Positions 1 to 8,375 of a DNA stretch of 64,000 nucleotides are shown piece after piece. The translations under genes were made by a program, and so were the position numbers. The notes below the pieces were generated by a model that was not told the origin of the DNA, searched no databases, and was given only the letters and a program-made list of their open reading frames with translations. Source of the stretch: an uncultured Eubacteriales bacterium (GTDB taxonomy: Bacteria > Bacillota > Clostridia > Oscillospirales > UBA644); the NCBI GenBank assembly GCA_900547165.1, contig URFZ01000002.1:97824-161823 (forward strand). The letters are read 5' to 3'. Each line of letters begins with the position of its first letter. Position 1 is the first letter of the stretch.

Positions 1-26
1 TATTCTTTTTTTTGTGAAATCTTTTA

Positions 27-857
27 TCATTTTGCAAGCGCCGCTATCCCGTCGGCTATAACCTTAACACAGCAGAACGCCGCAGATGTGAACATAACGC
101 TGTCGAATCTGTCCATAATGCCGCCGTGTCCCGGAATGAGTTTTCCGTAATCCTTGATGTTGTAATTTCTTTTGACCACCGAAGCCGAAAGGTCTCCGAT
201 AACCGCAAAAATGCCGCCGAAAAGCCCCATTGCGATATATACGGCGAACGGGACATTTTCCGTGCCGACGGCAAAACGGACGATGAGCCCCATTATGACG
301 GAGAACAAAACAGAGGTCGCAACGCCGCCGATAAAGCCCTCTACGGTCTTTTTCGGGCTGACGTGCGGCGCAAGTTTATGTTTGCCGAAAAATCTGCCGA
401 CCATATATGCTCCCGTATCTCCGCCCCATGCGGTGGTGAAGACGAGTATCAGATAATAGAGTCCGTGTCCCGCGTCCGAACGCAGTATCGTCAGCGTTGA
501 AAAGAAAAGAGAAATGACTATCGTCATACAGAACAGCGGACAAACGTTTTCGAATTTTATATCTTTCGCAAAACCGAATATTGCGATAATGAACATAAAT
601 CCCGCAAGCGCAAAAAGCAGGGAAAAACGCCAACTGACGCTTGTTTGCGGAATGAACTGATAACCTATTGCATAAGCAACGCAGAACGGCATATAAATTT
701 TGCAGCCTTTTTTGTTTATTGCCGTTCCGACTTCATATACAGCCAATGCGGAAAGCAGAGCCACCACCGTATTCATTATATACGGAACGCTCGAAAAATA
801 TATCCAAACTATCAGCAGTGCCGTCAGCACCGCCCCCGAAATAACTCTTGTTTTCAT
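27..857 (-). CDS. cdsA: Phosphatidate cytidylyltransferase
   Basis: Membrane enzyme that makes CDP-diacylglycerol from phosphatidic acid and CTP, the branch point of phospholipid synthesis. The 276-residue protein is nearly all hydrophobic helices. Its C-terminal part (about residues 225-252) carries the CdsA signature: S..KR, then KD, then PGHGG.MDR.D. Last visible gene of pyrH-frr-uppS-cdsA; its start lies 3 bp after the uppS stop, so the two are co-transcribed. Usual followers such as dxr or rseP would lie outside the window. Family assignment is secure. Confidence 0.96.
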   Translation of the reverse strand: MKTRVISGAVLTALLIVWIYFSSVPYIMNTVVALLSALAVYEVGTAINKKGCKIYMPFCVAYAIGYQFIPQTSVSWRFSLLFALAGFMFIIAIFGFAKDIKFENVCPLFCMTIVISLFFSTLTILRSDAGHGLYYLILVFTTAWGGDTGAYMVGRFFGKHKLAPHVSPKKTVEGFIGGVATSVLFSVIMGLIVRFAVGTENVPFAVYIAMGLFGGIFAVIGDLSASVVKRNYNIKDYGKLIPGHGGIMDRFDSVMFTSAAFCCVKVIADGIAALAK

Positions 858-860
858 CTC

Positions 861-1583
861 TTATTTCAATCCCCCGAATTTTCTTGTGCGGTGACTGTAT
901 GCTTCAATCGCCGCATCCAGATCCTTTTCTTCGAAATCGGGCCAGCACACGGGAACGGAAACAAATTCCGAGTATGCAGCCTGCCATATCAGAAAGTTCG
1001 AAAGTCTCATCTCGCCCGCAGTTCTCACGATAAGGTCAGGATCGGGTTGCCCCGCCGTGTAAATACGGTCGCAGATGTCCTGTTCCGTTATTTTTTTACC
1101 CTTATGTTCTTTTATAAACGAGTTGACCGCAGCAACTATCTCCGCGCGCCCGCCGTAGTTGACGGCGATGTTCATTTCCATTTTTTTCTCCGATTTTTCG
1201 GAAACGCGCGTTATTTTGTCTATCATATTTCTCTGGATAAGATTGAATACCTTTGTGTCACCGATAAATCTTACACGTGTGTGGGTGTATATCTCGTCCG
1301 AATCTTCTTCGAAATATCCTATCATCTTTTTCAGATATTCTGTCAGAATATTCGTCAGCGCGGCAACTTCTTCCGCAGGTCTTCTCCAATTTTCGGTCGA
1401 AAACGCATAAAACGTAACGGTCTTCACACCTTTTTTGTAGCAAAGTCGGGTAACTTTGTCAAGCGTTTCCGCACCCGCATAATGTCCCGCGCTTCTTTTC
1501 AGTCCGCGGCTTGTCGCCCAGCGTCCGTTTCCGTCCATAATGAAAGCGATGTGTTCGGGCATCTTCAAAGAGTTTTCGCTCAT
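861..1583 (-). CDS. uppS: Undecaprenyl diphosphate synthase (cis-prenyltransferase)
   Basis: Condenses isopentenyl diphosphate onto farnesyl diphosphate to make the C55 lipid carrier precursor for peptidoglycan and surface glycans. The N-terminal motif MDGNGRWA holds the catalytic Asp17, and the C-terminal RTAGEMRLSNFLIWQ region is the isoprenoid-diphosphate binding signature. I chose the ATG at 1583, giving 240 residues (the normal family length), because a purine-rich GGAAGAG lies just upstream; the frame stays open 30 codons further upstream without family similarity. It follows frr after a 185-bp gap containing a hairpin. Confidence 0.96.
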   Translation of the reverse strand: MSENSLKMPEHIAFIMDGNGRWATSRGLKRSAGHYAGAETLDKVTRLCYKKGVKTVTFYAFSTENWRRPAEEVAALTNILTEYLKKMIGYFEEDSDEIYTHTRVRFIGDTKVFNLIQRNMIDKITRVSEKSEKKMEMNIAVNYGGRAEIVAAVNSFIKEHKGKKITEQDICDRIYTAGQPDPDLIVRTAGEMRLSNFLIWQAAYSEFVSVPVCWPDFEEKDLDAAIEAYSHRTRKFGGLK

Positions 1584-1665
1584 CTCTTCCTCTCTTCTTT
1601 TGCAGCACCCGAAAAACAGTCTCTTTCGGTCGGCAAATGTTCGGGTTTTATCTCTTAAAACTCGT

Positions 1666-1690
1666 CGGCGCACAGATGTACGGTGCGCCG
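1666..1690 (-). other. Hairpin between frr and uppS
   Basis: CGGCGCAC (1666-1673) and GTGCGCCG (1683-1690) form a perfect 8-bp stem with a 9-nt loop in the 185-bp gap between frr and uppS. In the direction of transcription it is followed by ACGAGTTTTAAG, so the U tract is weak. It could be a partial terminator or attenuator, or a processing site that tunes uppS-cdsA relative to pyrH-frr. Confidence 0.45.
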
Positions 1691-1768
1691 ATGTCTTTCT
1701 GTTTCAGTCCATGCCTTTTTGACAGACCTTGTATATGCAGCCTCAGGGAACGGACTGTTTCTTTTTTA

Positions 1769-2317
1769 TCAGACGGAAAGTATCTCTTTCGTCTTCTTCT
1801 CGGTCGTGTCTTCGATCTTCGCGATGTATTTATCCGTCAGATTCTGAATGTCTTTTTCCGCTATCTTCAAATCGTCTTCGGTTATTTCGCTCTTCTTCTT
1901 CTGCGCCTTGAATGCGTCCATTGCGTCGCGTCTTATGGCTCGAATGGCAACTTTTGAACCCTCGGCGGTCTTGTCTATCGTCTTAACGAGTTCTTTTCTT
2001 CTTTCCTCCGTCAGCGGCGGAAAAGCAAGTCTGATTATTTTGCCGTCGTTCTGCGGGTTGATTCCGAGGTCAGAAGCCTGAATCGCTTTCTCTATCTCTT
2101 TGAGCAGCGACCTGTCATACGGGCTGACGGTCAGCATTCTCGGGTCGGGCGACGATATCTGCGCAACTTCGTTGATTTTCATCATCGAACCGTAATATTC
2201 AACGGAAATTCTGTCAAGAACGGATGCGTTCGCTCTGCCCGCTCTTATGGAAGCAAACTCCGTTTCAAGTGCGGCGATGGTTTTTTTCATTTTTTCTTCG
2301 TATGCCGTGTAGTCCAT
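1769..2317 (-). CDS. frr: Ribosome recycling factor
   Basis: Splits post-termination ribosomes together with EF-G. 182 residues, close to the usual ~185. Typical features are the SIRAGRANASVLD stretch near residue 30, ISSPDPRMLTVSPYD in the middle and a charged C-terminal helix rich in Lys/Glu. The ATG at 2317 is chosen over a more distal one because GGAGGTC sits at the right spacing before it. It lies 33 bp downstream of pyrH, as in many Bacillota. Confidence 0.97.
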   Translation of the reverse strand: MDYTAYEEKMKKTIAALETEFASIRAGRANASVLDRISVEYYGSMMKINEVAQISSPDPRMLTVSPYDRSLLKEIEKAIQASDLGINPQNDGKIIRLAFPPLTEERRKELVKTIDKTAEGSKVAIRAIRRDAMDAFKAQKKKSEITEDDLKIAEKDIQNLTDKYIAKIEDTTEKKTKEILSV

Positions 2318-2350
2318 AATGACCTCCAAAAATAAATTCAAATTGATTTT

Positions 2351-3058
2351 TTAATAAAGAACCGTGCCTATCTGCTCTCCCGCGGCGGCTTTTTCTATGT
2401 TTGAGCCGTCTCCGAGATCGAAGATGAGAACGGGCATATCGTTGTCTCTGCAAAGAGCCGCGGCGGCGGCATCGATGACTTTAAGGTCTTTTTCAAGCAT
2501 TTCGCCGTAAGATATTCTGTCATATTTTTTCGCGTTCGGGTCTTTTTTCGGGTCTGCGGTATAAACTCCGTCCACGTTTTTAGCAAATAGGCATATATCC
2601 GCTTCGACCTCGATACCTCTCAGTACCGCCGTTGTATCGGTCGTGAAATACGGGTTCCCCGTTCCGCAGCCGAGAATAAGTATCTTGCCGTTTTCCATTG
2701 CGTCTATCGCCGCTTCTTTTGTGAAAAGCTGTGCGATTTTCGGCATCGAGAGCGCAGAAAGCACTTCCGCCTTCATTCCGAGGTGTTCGAAAACGTCTTT
2801 TATCGCAAGACAGTTTATCATCGTTGCCAGCATTCCCATGTGGTCGGCAACGGATCTGTCCATATCGTTGCCCTGTCTTCCGCGCCAGAAATTGCCCGCG
2901 CCGATAACAATGGCTACCTGTGTGCCGTTTTCCGCGCATATCTTGATTTTTTCGCAGACCTTGCGCGCATTGTCAAAATCTATGCCGTGTCCCTCACCGT
3001 TGGCAAGTGCCTCACCGCTGAGTTTTATCAGGATTCTTTTGTACCTGTGCTCTCCCAT
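2351..3058 (-). CDS. pyrH: UMP kinase
   Basis: Phosphorylates UMP to UDP in pyrimidine nucleotide synthesis; a cytosolic hexamer of the amino-acid-kinase fold. 235 residues. Visible motifs are KLSGEAL near the N-terminus, GAGNFWRG in the nucleotide-binding region, and GTGNPYFTTDTTAVLR, the family hallmark. The start at 3058 is preceded by CGGAGGAC. pyrH usually follows rpsB-tsf; here it follows tmcAL and has its own promoter, so the translation-factor pair lies elsewhere. Confidence 0.97.
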   Translation of the reverse strand: MGEHRYKRILIKLSGEALANGEGHGIDFDNARKVCEKIKICAENGTQVAIVIGAGNFWRGRQGNDMDRSVADHMGMLATMINCLAIKDVFEHLGMKAEVLSALSMPKIAQLFTKEAAIDAMENGKILILGCGTGNPYFTTDTTAVLRGIEVEADICLFAKNVDGVYTADPKKDPNAKKYDRISYGEMLEKDLKVIDAAAAALCRDNDMPVLIFDLGDGSNIEKAAAGEQIGTVLY

Positions 3059-3132
3059 TTTGTCCTCCGTATGACCTGCCGCTCTTTTCGGCGCTGTGCC
3101 GTTTCGTTTGCGGCGATTATAATATTGTATAT

Positions 3133-3161
3133 ATAATACTATAATTTTTCCGATTTGTAAA
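3133..3161 (-). promoter_or_regulatory. Sigma-A-type promoter for pyrH operon
   Basis: On the minus strand TTTACA (3156-3161) and TATTAT (3133-3138) are separated by exactly 17 bp, 75 bp before the pyrH start. The surrounding DNA is very AT-rich. Confidence 0.75.
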
Positions 3162-3204
3162 TAGGCAAAAAGAAATATTATCACTTTTTACCAATTTACT
3201 TTTC

Positions 3205-4365
3205 TCAAATCATCGTGATTTTTTCGGTATAATCCGAAAATGCGCTCCCTATAACGGGCGTTGCAAGCGAAAAAATGTCGGTCGCTCTGCGTTCAAGTGC
3301 AATCTGCTCCGCAAATTCGGGAACTGCGGCAAGTTCGGGCGTAAAGTTCGTTATCAGCGGCAAATTCGAACTTTTTTTGATATTTTTCATTATTTCCGCT
3401 CCGCGTGCGTTGAACGCAAGCACACGCAAAAACGGTATCGTCGGCTCTGCTTTTTTTATGCCGAGAAACGGCGCGATTATCATGCGGCGAACAGTTGCCA
3501 TGGTGTATCGTTTTGTCTTTACTTTTTCGTAAAAATCTTCTATCGAGGTCGCTGTTTTTGCCGCTGCGATTATCCTGTTTTCCGCGCCCTCCGTAACGGC
3601 GTAATATTCTTTCAGTTCCTCCGCTTCCGCGTTTCTGAAAAAACCGATGAGCATACGTTCGAGGTTCTCTATCTTTGCGGGCGCTTTGCCCTGTAACAGG
3701 AGTTTTTCAAGCGTTTCGGAGGTCTCTTTCGGCAGGTCTTCTTTCGGCAATACTCCGCCGTCTATCTTCCGCCTTATTTCGGATGCGGACGCAAAGCCCG
3801 TACTTCCTCCGTGATAGTTACCTACACGTTTTATCGCAACGGGTACGATTTTGCTTTTCAGCCGTTTCAGTTCTTTTATATATTCGACCGCCAGAATATC
3901 GTTCGGCTTTTCGGGAGCGAACGCTCCGAGTTCTTTCAGCGCGTTTGCCCGTGCGGCGGCAAAAGTTTTGCCCTCCGAAAGTTCTTCTTTCAGAACACTC
4001 GAAAATTCAGGCGTTTCAAGCGTTTCGACCGTTTTTTCGAACGTCGGGACATTCGCACTTTCGCTACCGAAACAGAATTTTGATACGACTCCCGTCGCTT
4101 CCGCAATTCGGACACAGCCCGCCGCAAACCTTTCCGCCGAGCCGACCGAAAATGATACGGGAAGTTCCAAAACCAGGTCAACGCCGTTCCGAACCGCGCA
4201 TTTCGCGCGTTCAAATTTGCTCATCACCGCCGGTTCTCCGCGCTGAACAAAACTTCCGCTCATGACGGCGATTATCCCATCTGCTCCGAGTTTTTTTATT
4301 TGCGAAATATGGTATGCATGACCGTTGTGGAACGGGTTATATTCCGCCGCTGTTGCAAATATCAT
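3205..4365 (-). CDS. tmcAL: tRNA(Met) cytidine acetate ligase TmcAL
   Basis: Predicted to acetylate the wobble cytidine (C34) of elongator tRNA-Met with acetate and ATP (family formerly YlbM, DUF795). 386 residues. The nucleotidyltransferase motif NPFHNGH is at residues 9-15, followed by VMSGSFVQRGEPA and ELP. The ATG at 4365 has GGAG 9 nt upstream. It is divergent from acetate kinase, which is suggestive because both handle acetate, but that link is inference. Nothing is missing against the family length of ~400. Confidence 0.93.
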   Translation of the reverse strand: MIFATAAEYNPFHNGHAYHISQIKKLGADGIIAVMSGSFVQRGEPAVMSKFERAKCAVRNGVDLVLELPVSFSVGSAERFAAGCVRIAEATGVVSKFCFGSESANVPTFEKTVETLETPEFSSVLKEELSEGKTFAAARANALKELGAFAPEKPNDILAVEYIKELKRLKSKIVPVAIKRVGNYHGGSTGFASASEIRRKIDGGVLPKEDLPKETSETLEKLLLQGKAPAKIENLERMLIGFFRNAEAEELKEYYAVTEGAENRIIAAAKTATSIEDFYEKVKTKRYTMATVRRMIIAPFLGIKKAEPTIPFLRVLAFNARGAEIMKNIKKSSNLPLITNFTPELAAVPEFAEQIALERRATDIFSLATPVIGSAFSDYTEKITMI

Positions 4366-4404
4366 TTTTTAACTCCGACAATTATTAAATAAATGTAAAA
4401 CCGC

Positions 4405-4433
4405 TTGCAATTTTTGTTAATTTATAATATAAT
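4405..4433 (+). promoter_or_regulatory. Distal promoter for acetate kinase
   Basis: TTGCAA (4405-4410), 17-bp spacer, then perfect TATAAT (4428-4433). TTGCAA is its own reverse complement, so it could also act as -35 for the divergent tmcAL with a weak TAATAA at 4382-4387 on the minus strand, again with 17-bp spacing. Confidence 0.7.
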
Positions 4434-4459
4434 AAATTTGTTGTTCTCGGGACGTTTCG

Positions 4460-4488
4460 TTGTTTTTAACCCGTCCCGAACATATTAT
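4460..4488 (+). promoter_or_regulatory. Proximal promoter for acetate kinase with overlapping inverted repeat
   Basis: TTGTTT (4460-4465), 17 bp, TATTAT (4483-4488). The inverted repeat TCGGGACG (4447-4454) / CGTCCCGA (4472-4479) straddles the -35 box, with arms centred 25 bp apart, so it may be an operator. Confidence 0.55.
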
Positions 4489-4581
4489 ACTATATTTTCG
4501 TTAAAAAATCAATACGGCGCGATGCCGCGTTACCTTTTTCGGTCAGGACGGCTCCCGCGCGGAAAAGACAGGTGGAACAAA

Positions 4582-5826
4582 ATGAAAATTCTTGTTATCA
4601 ACTCCGGTTCGTCGTCTCTGAAATACCAGTTGTTCGACATCGAAACGGAAAAAGTCATCGCAAAGGGTCTCTGTGACAGAATTGGTGTTAAAGGCGCCGT
4701 GGGAGCATTTACGTTCAAGACCGATGCGGAAAAGTATCAGACAGACGTCGATATGCCCGACCATGCGGCGGCTCTTAAAATAGTTCTCGAAACGCTCGTA
4801 AGCAAAGAACACGGCGTTATTTCGTCCGTTTCCGAGATAGAGGCTGTCGGTCACCGCGTGCTTCACGGCGGCGATAAGGTTTCAGGCTCCGTTCTCGTTA
4901 CTCCCGAAGTTAAGCAGACCATCCGTGACTGCTTCCCTCTCGGACCTCTTCACAACCCCGCAAACCTCAACGGTATTGAGTCCTGTGAAAAGATAATGCC
5001 GGGTGTTCCGCAGGTTGCGGTTTTCGACACGGGTTTTCATCAGACTATTCCCGATTATGCGTTTATGTACGGTATTCCTTACGAATACTATGAAAAATAC
5101 AAGGTTCGCCGTTACGGCTTCCACGGAACGAGCCACAAGTTCGTTTCCCGCAAGGCTGCGGACTTCCTCGGCAAAAAGCCCGAAGATCTGAACATTATAA
5201 TTCTTCACCTCGGCAACGGTTCTTCTCTTTCCGCGGTCAGAGGCGGCAAGTGCGTAGACACGACCATGGGACTCACCCCGCTCGAAGGCCCCATAATGGG
5301 CACCAGAAGCGGCACGATAGACCCCTCTGTCGTAACGTTTATGCTTGACAAACTTGTTGAAGAAAAACTTGCAAAAGGTGAGACGGTTGATCCGACCAAA
5401 CTCGGAACGGAACTTTCGACGATATTGAACAAAAAGTCCGGTCTTCTCGGTATTTCCGGCAAGACTTCCGACTGCCGCTATATCGTCGAGGGTATGGAAA
5501 ACGGCGATGAAAGATGCACTCTTGCGTACAAAATGCTCGTTTACCAGATTCAGAAATTGCTTGGTTCTTACATTGCCGTTCTCGGCAGAGTTGACGCAAT
5601 AGTATTCACGGCGGGACAGGGTGAAAACGGTCCCGAGACCCGTGAAGCCATCTGCGACGGTCTTGAAGAACTCGGCATAAAGATAGATCTTTCAAAGAAC
5701 GACTTCCGCGGGCAGGACAGAGACATCACCGCCGACGGCGCAAAGATAAAGACTCTTGTCCTGACCACGAACGAGGAACTTGAAATAGCAAGAGACACTT
5801 ACAGAATCGTTTCGGAGCAGAAGTAA
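4582..5826 (+). CDS. ackA: Acetate kinase (copy 1)
   Basis: Interconverts acetyl phosphate plus ADP and acetate plus ATP, the energy-yielding last step of acetate fermentation. 414 residues. Signatures are INSGSSSLKYQ at the N-terminus, GHRVLHGG, FHGTSHKF and HLGNGSSL in the phosphate loop, and VFTAGQGEN.. near the C-terminus. The start at 4582 has AGGTGG upstream; the frame is open 59 codons earlier without similarity. Compared with the second copy in this window it has a roughly 13-residue insertion (EEKLAKGETVDPTKLGTEL region). No phosphotransacetylase is adjacent, unlike the common pta-ackA pair. Confidence 0.97.
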   Translation: MKILVINSGSSSLKYQLFDIETEKVIAKGLCDRIGVKGAVGAFTFKTDAEKYQTDVDMPDHAAALKIVLETLVSKEHGVISSVSEIEAVGHRVLHGGDKVSGSVLVTPEVKQTIRDCFPLGPLHNPANLNGIESCEKIMPGVPQVAVFDTGFHQTIPDYAFMYGIPYEYYEKYKVRRYGFHGTSHKFVSRKAADFLGKKPEDLNIIILHLGNGSSLSAVRGGKCVDTTMGLTPLEGPIMGTRSGTIDPSVVTFMLDKLVEEKLAKGETVDPTKLGTELSTILNKKSGLLGISGKTSDCRYIVEGMENGDERCTLAYKMLVYQIQKLLGSYIAVLGRVDAIVFTAGQGENGPETREAICDGLEELGIKIDLSKNDFRGQDRDITADGAKIKTLVLTTNEELEIARDTYRIVSEQK

Positions 5827-5898
5827 ACGCGCCTTTCCAAACGGCTTAAAACGGGTTTTTTCGAGGCTTCTGTTTTCGAAAATTCCGTATTTTGCATA

Positions 5899-5927
5899 TT
5901 GACACTATCTGCTTATTATGGTATAAT
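5899..5927 (+). promoter_or_regulatory. Consensus promoter for the Wzz/CpsD/CpsB operon
   Basis: Perfect TTGACA (5899-5904), 17-bp spacer, perfect TATAAT (5922-5927), followed by a leader of about 120 nt before the first ATG at 6057. Confidence 0.85.
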
Positions 5928-5992
5928 AACCGTAAAGGTGGTAGTATATTTTCTGTTCGGACACGGATATGATTTCAATAATTATATACGTT

Positions 5993-6034
5993 TTGGCTTG
6001 GATCTGAAAACTCTTTGCAAGAGTTGTATGCCAA
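5993..6034 (+). promoter_or_regulatory. Leader stem-loop of the polysaccharide-regulator operon
   Basis: AACTCTT (6009-6015) pairs with AAGAGTT (6019-6025) over a 3-nt loop TGC; an outer TTGGC (5993-5997) pairs with GCCAA (6030-6034). The structure is just upstream of the AAAGGGA ribosome site. There is no U tract, so it looks like a protein-binding or RBS-modulating leader rather than a terminator. Processive antitermination (LoaP-type) leaders exist on some polysaccharide operons, but the match is not established here. Confidence 0.5.
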
Positions 6035-6056
6035 CAGAAGAAAGGGAAACTTAAAA

Positions 6057-6761
6057 ATGTCTCATACGGAATTTAATTTCGGCGATTTCCTGCGCGTGTT
6101 AAAAAAATGGCTCGCGCTTGTCATAATTTTGCCCGTAATCGCCGGTTCGGGTGCGTTCGCATATTTTTACGTGACCTATGTTCCTCAATTCACTGCAACG
6201 GCAATTGTCGCATGCAGCGCAAAACAAACTTCGTCTGGCAATATCGACGGCTCTACGCTTTCGACTTCAAAAGAGGTTGCGAAAACATTCAAGTACATGA
6301 TGACGCAAAGCACAACGTTGCAGGACGCCGCCGACATTTTGCATGAAAATGAGGAGATTGAATACAACGCTTACAACGCGGGCACTCTTGCGGGCATGAT
6401 CAGCATTACGCAGGTTGAGGATACATATTTGCTCAACGTTTCCGCGACCGCTTCAAACCGTATAGTCGCCCGTGACGTTGCAAACGCCGTTGCGGACGCC
6501 AGCGTCAATCTTGCGGGCGAAGACGGAGACCTCGGTTTCGGACAGATTGCGGTTATACGCCGTGCGGATGTTCCGTCGGTTGAAAACGGCACAGGCATTT
6601 CCATAAAAGTTGCGCTTGCGACGCTTGTCGGGCTGGCTCTTGCGATAGGAATCGTTTTTCTTCTGTATGTGACAGACGACAGGATAAAGACCCAGGAAGA
6701 TATTCTTCGCTCTTACAACGTTCCGGTACTCGGCGTTATTCCGCCCGAGTCCGTGCAGTAG
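6057..6761 (+). CDS. Wzz/CpsC-type chain-length determinant, BY-kinase transmembrane modulator
   Basis: 234 residues with a helix near residues 20-40, an extracytoplasmic domain, and a second helix near 188-208, followed by a short cytoplasmic tail containing VLGVIPP. This is the two-helix topology of Wzz/CpsC proteins that regulate polymer length and activate the partner tyrosine kinase. The start at 6057 is used because MSHTEFNFGDFLRVLKKW resembles the usual cytoplasmic N-terminus. It sits 15 bp before the kinase gene. No glycosyltransferase, flippase or polymerase gene follows directly. Confidence 0.88.
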   Translation: MSHTEFNFGDFLRVLKKWLALVIILPVIAGSGAFAYFYVTYVPQFTATAIVACSAKQTSSGNIDGSTLSTSKEVAKTFKYMMTQSTTLQDAADILHENEEIEYNAYNAGTLAGMISITQVEDTYLLNVSATASNRIVARDVANAVADASVNLAGEDGDLGFGQIAVIRRADVPSVENGTGISIKVALATLVGLALAIGIVFLLYVTDDRIKTQEDILRSYNVPVLGVIPPESVQ

Positions 6762-6776
6762 AGGGGAGAGGTTGTA

Positions 6777-7610
6777 ATGGTTGCAAACAAACATGCCGTT
6801 GAAGATTTGATAACTCTTGATTCGGAGAAGAATTTCCTTTTCACGGAGGCATTCAAAACTCTTCGTACAAATCTCTCTTTTTGTATGTCTTCGAGAGAAA
6901 ATCACAGAATAGCGGTTACAAGTTCTCTTCCTTCCGAGGGAAAGAGCCTTGTGTCCATCAATTTGGCATACGTTCTTGCGGAAAACGGAAACAAGGTTTG
7001 CCTTGTTGACGCGGATATGCGTTCGCCGAAAGTCCACAAATATCTTAAAATTAAAAACGATATCGGGCTTTCGAACCTCCTGAGCGGACAGACCGAACTT
7101 GAAAAATGCCTTTTCAGGACAAAATACGAGAATCTTTATGTTATAAAGGCAGGCGCGCTTCCGCCGAACCCCGCCGAACTTCTTAACGGCAAATATATGG
7201 ATGCGCTTCTCGAAAGTCTTGAAAAAATATTCGATTATGTTATCATGGACACTCCGCCCATGAACATCGTTTCCGACGCCATGGTCGTTGCCAGCCACAA
7301 AGCGGCGATACTTTTCGTTGTCCGCGAAAACGACTCTCTCCATTCGGAGTTCAAAGAGTCTCTGCGCAACATCGAAATGGCGAACCTCGATCTTCTCGGC
7401 GTGGTTGTCAATGACGCCGCGCTTGAACCTAAGGGCGGAAGATACGGAAAGTACAGAAGATACGGAAAATACAAGCGCTACGGTTATGGTTACGGCTACG
7501 GCTACGGTTACGGAGGAAGTTCCTCCGATGATGAGAACGACGATGTGCCGCCGCGTAAGCACCGTGCCGCCGCAAAAAAGAAAAAACGAGAGGCAACCGA
7601 TGATCGATGA
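6777..7610 (+). CDS. CpsD/CapB-type tyrosine autokinase
   Basis: Cytosolic bacterial tyrosine kinase partner of the preceding membrane protein. 277 residues with Walker A SLPSEGKS (Lys56), Walker A' VCLVDADMRSP and Walker B YVIMDTPP. The C-terminus has a Tyr cluster, ten tyrosines spaced by Gly/Lys/Arg between about residues 221 and 246, the expected autophosphorylation tail. A basic and acidic tail follows, which is longer than usual. RBS GGGGAGAGG. The stop overlaps the next start (ATGA), so kinase and phosphatase are translationally coupled. Confidence 0.92.
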   Translation: MVANKHAVEDLITLDSEKNFLFTEAFKTLRTNLSFCMSSRENHRIAVTSSLPSEGKSLVSINLAYVLAENGNKVCLVDADMRSPKVHKYLKIKNDIGLSNLLSGQTELEKCLFRTKYENLYVIKAGALPPNPAELLNGKYMDALLESLEKIFDYVIMDTPPMNIVSDAMVVASHKAAILFVVRENDSLHSEFKESLRNIEMANLDLLGVVVNDAALEPKGGRYGKYRRYGKYKRYGYGYGYGYGYGGSSSDDENDDVPPRKHRAAAKKKKREATDDR

Positions 7611-8311
7611 ACTTCATTGATGTTCATTCTCATGTCCTGCCTGGAATGGATGACGGGTCACCCGACGTCGAAACCTCGCTTGCCATGCTTCGGAAATGGC
7701 GTGACCAAGGCGTTGAAAAAATAATTGCGACCCCGCACTTTGATTTCCGCGACATTTCGGTTGATTCCTTTATTGCAAAAAGGCGCAGGTCTTTTGAGAA
7801 ACTTTCGCTTGCGATGAGGGAAAACGGAGAGAAATTTTGTGAGATCGAACTCGGCGCGGAAGTAATGTATTCTTCGAATATCTTCGGATTTATCGACCTT
7901 TCGGCTCTTTCGATAGGCGAAACCCCGTTTGTGTTGCTTGAATTTGCAACGGAACTGACCTCTGAAAAGGTATCGACCATGCTTTCGGCTCATTCGATGT
8001 TTGACATGTCCGTTATTCTTGCGCACACGGAAAGATATAGGTGTTTCGGGTTTATGCACAGGCTGAAAAAACTCAGAAACGCGGACATTCGTTTTCAGGT
8101 CAATTTTTCAAGTTTTTTCCCTGATTCCCCGTTTCGGAGAACGGCGGACGCAATGATGAAAAACGACATGGTTGATCTTTTTGCGACGGATGCACACAGT
8201 ATAAAGACCCGTCCTCCCGAATTTGCGGATATTCTTTGCGAAATTCGCCGTGAGTACGGAAAACGGAATGTTGACAGAATACTTGAACGTTCAGTCAGAT
8301 ATTTCGGTTAA
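7607..8311 (+). CDS. CpsB/YwqE-type PHP tyrosine-protein phosphatase
   Basis: Metal-dependent PHP-domain phosphatase that dephosphorylates the tyrosine kinase. 234 residues. Metal-binding motifs are DVHSHVLPGMDDG at the N-terminus, ATPHFDF, LGAEVMY, LAHTERY, and ATDAHS near the C-terminus. The ATG overlaps the kinase stop by 4 bp. The trio Wzz-kinase-phosphatase is complete and therefore likely functional. Confidence 0.92.
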   Translation: MNFIDVHSHVLPGMDDGSPDVETSLAMLRKWRDQGVEKIIATPHFDFRDISVDSFIAKRRRSFEKLSLAMRENGEKFCEIELGAEVMYSSNIFGFIDLSALSIGETPFVLLEFATELTSEKVSTMLSAHSMFDMSVILAHTERYRCFGFMHRLKKLRNADIRFQVNFSSFFPDSPFRRTADAMMKNDMVDLFATDAHSIKTRPPEFADILCEIRREYGKRNVDRILERSVRYFG

Positions 8312-8375
8312 AAAAGATTGGTAATGTTAATAAAAAACAAAATAAAACCGTAAAATTGTTTCGGAGGAAACCACT

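Noticed and set aside
645..1658. 337-codon plus-strand open frame opposite uppS and cdsA
   Set aside because: Mirror of the real minus-strand genes; composition is Arg/Ser/Phe-rich noise and starts inside cdsA.
5928..6056. Cyclic-di-GMP or other known riboswitch in the kinase-operon leader
   Set aside because: I could not find the conserved core segments of known classes; only a simple hairpin is supported.
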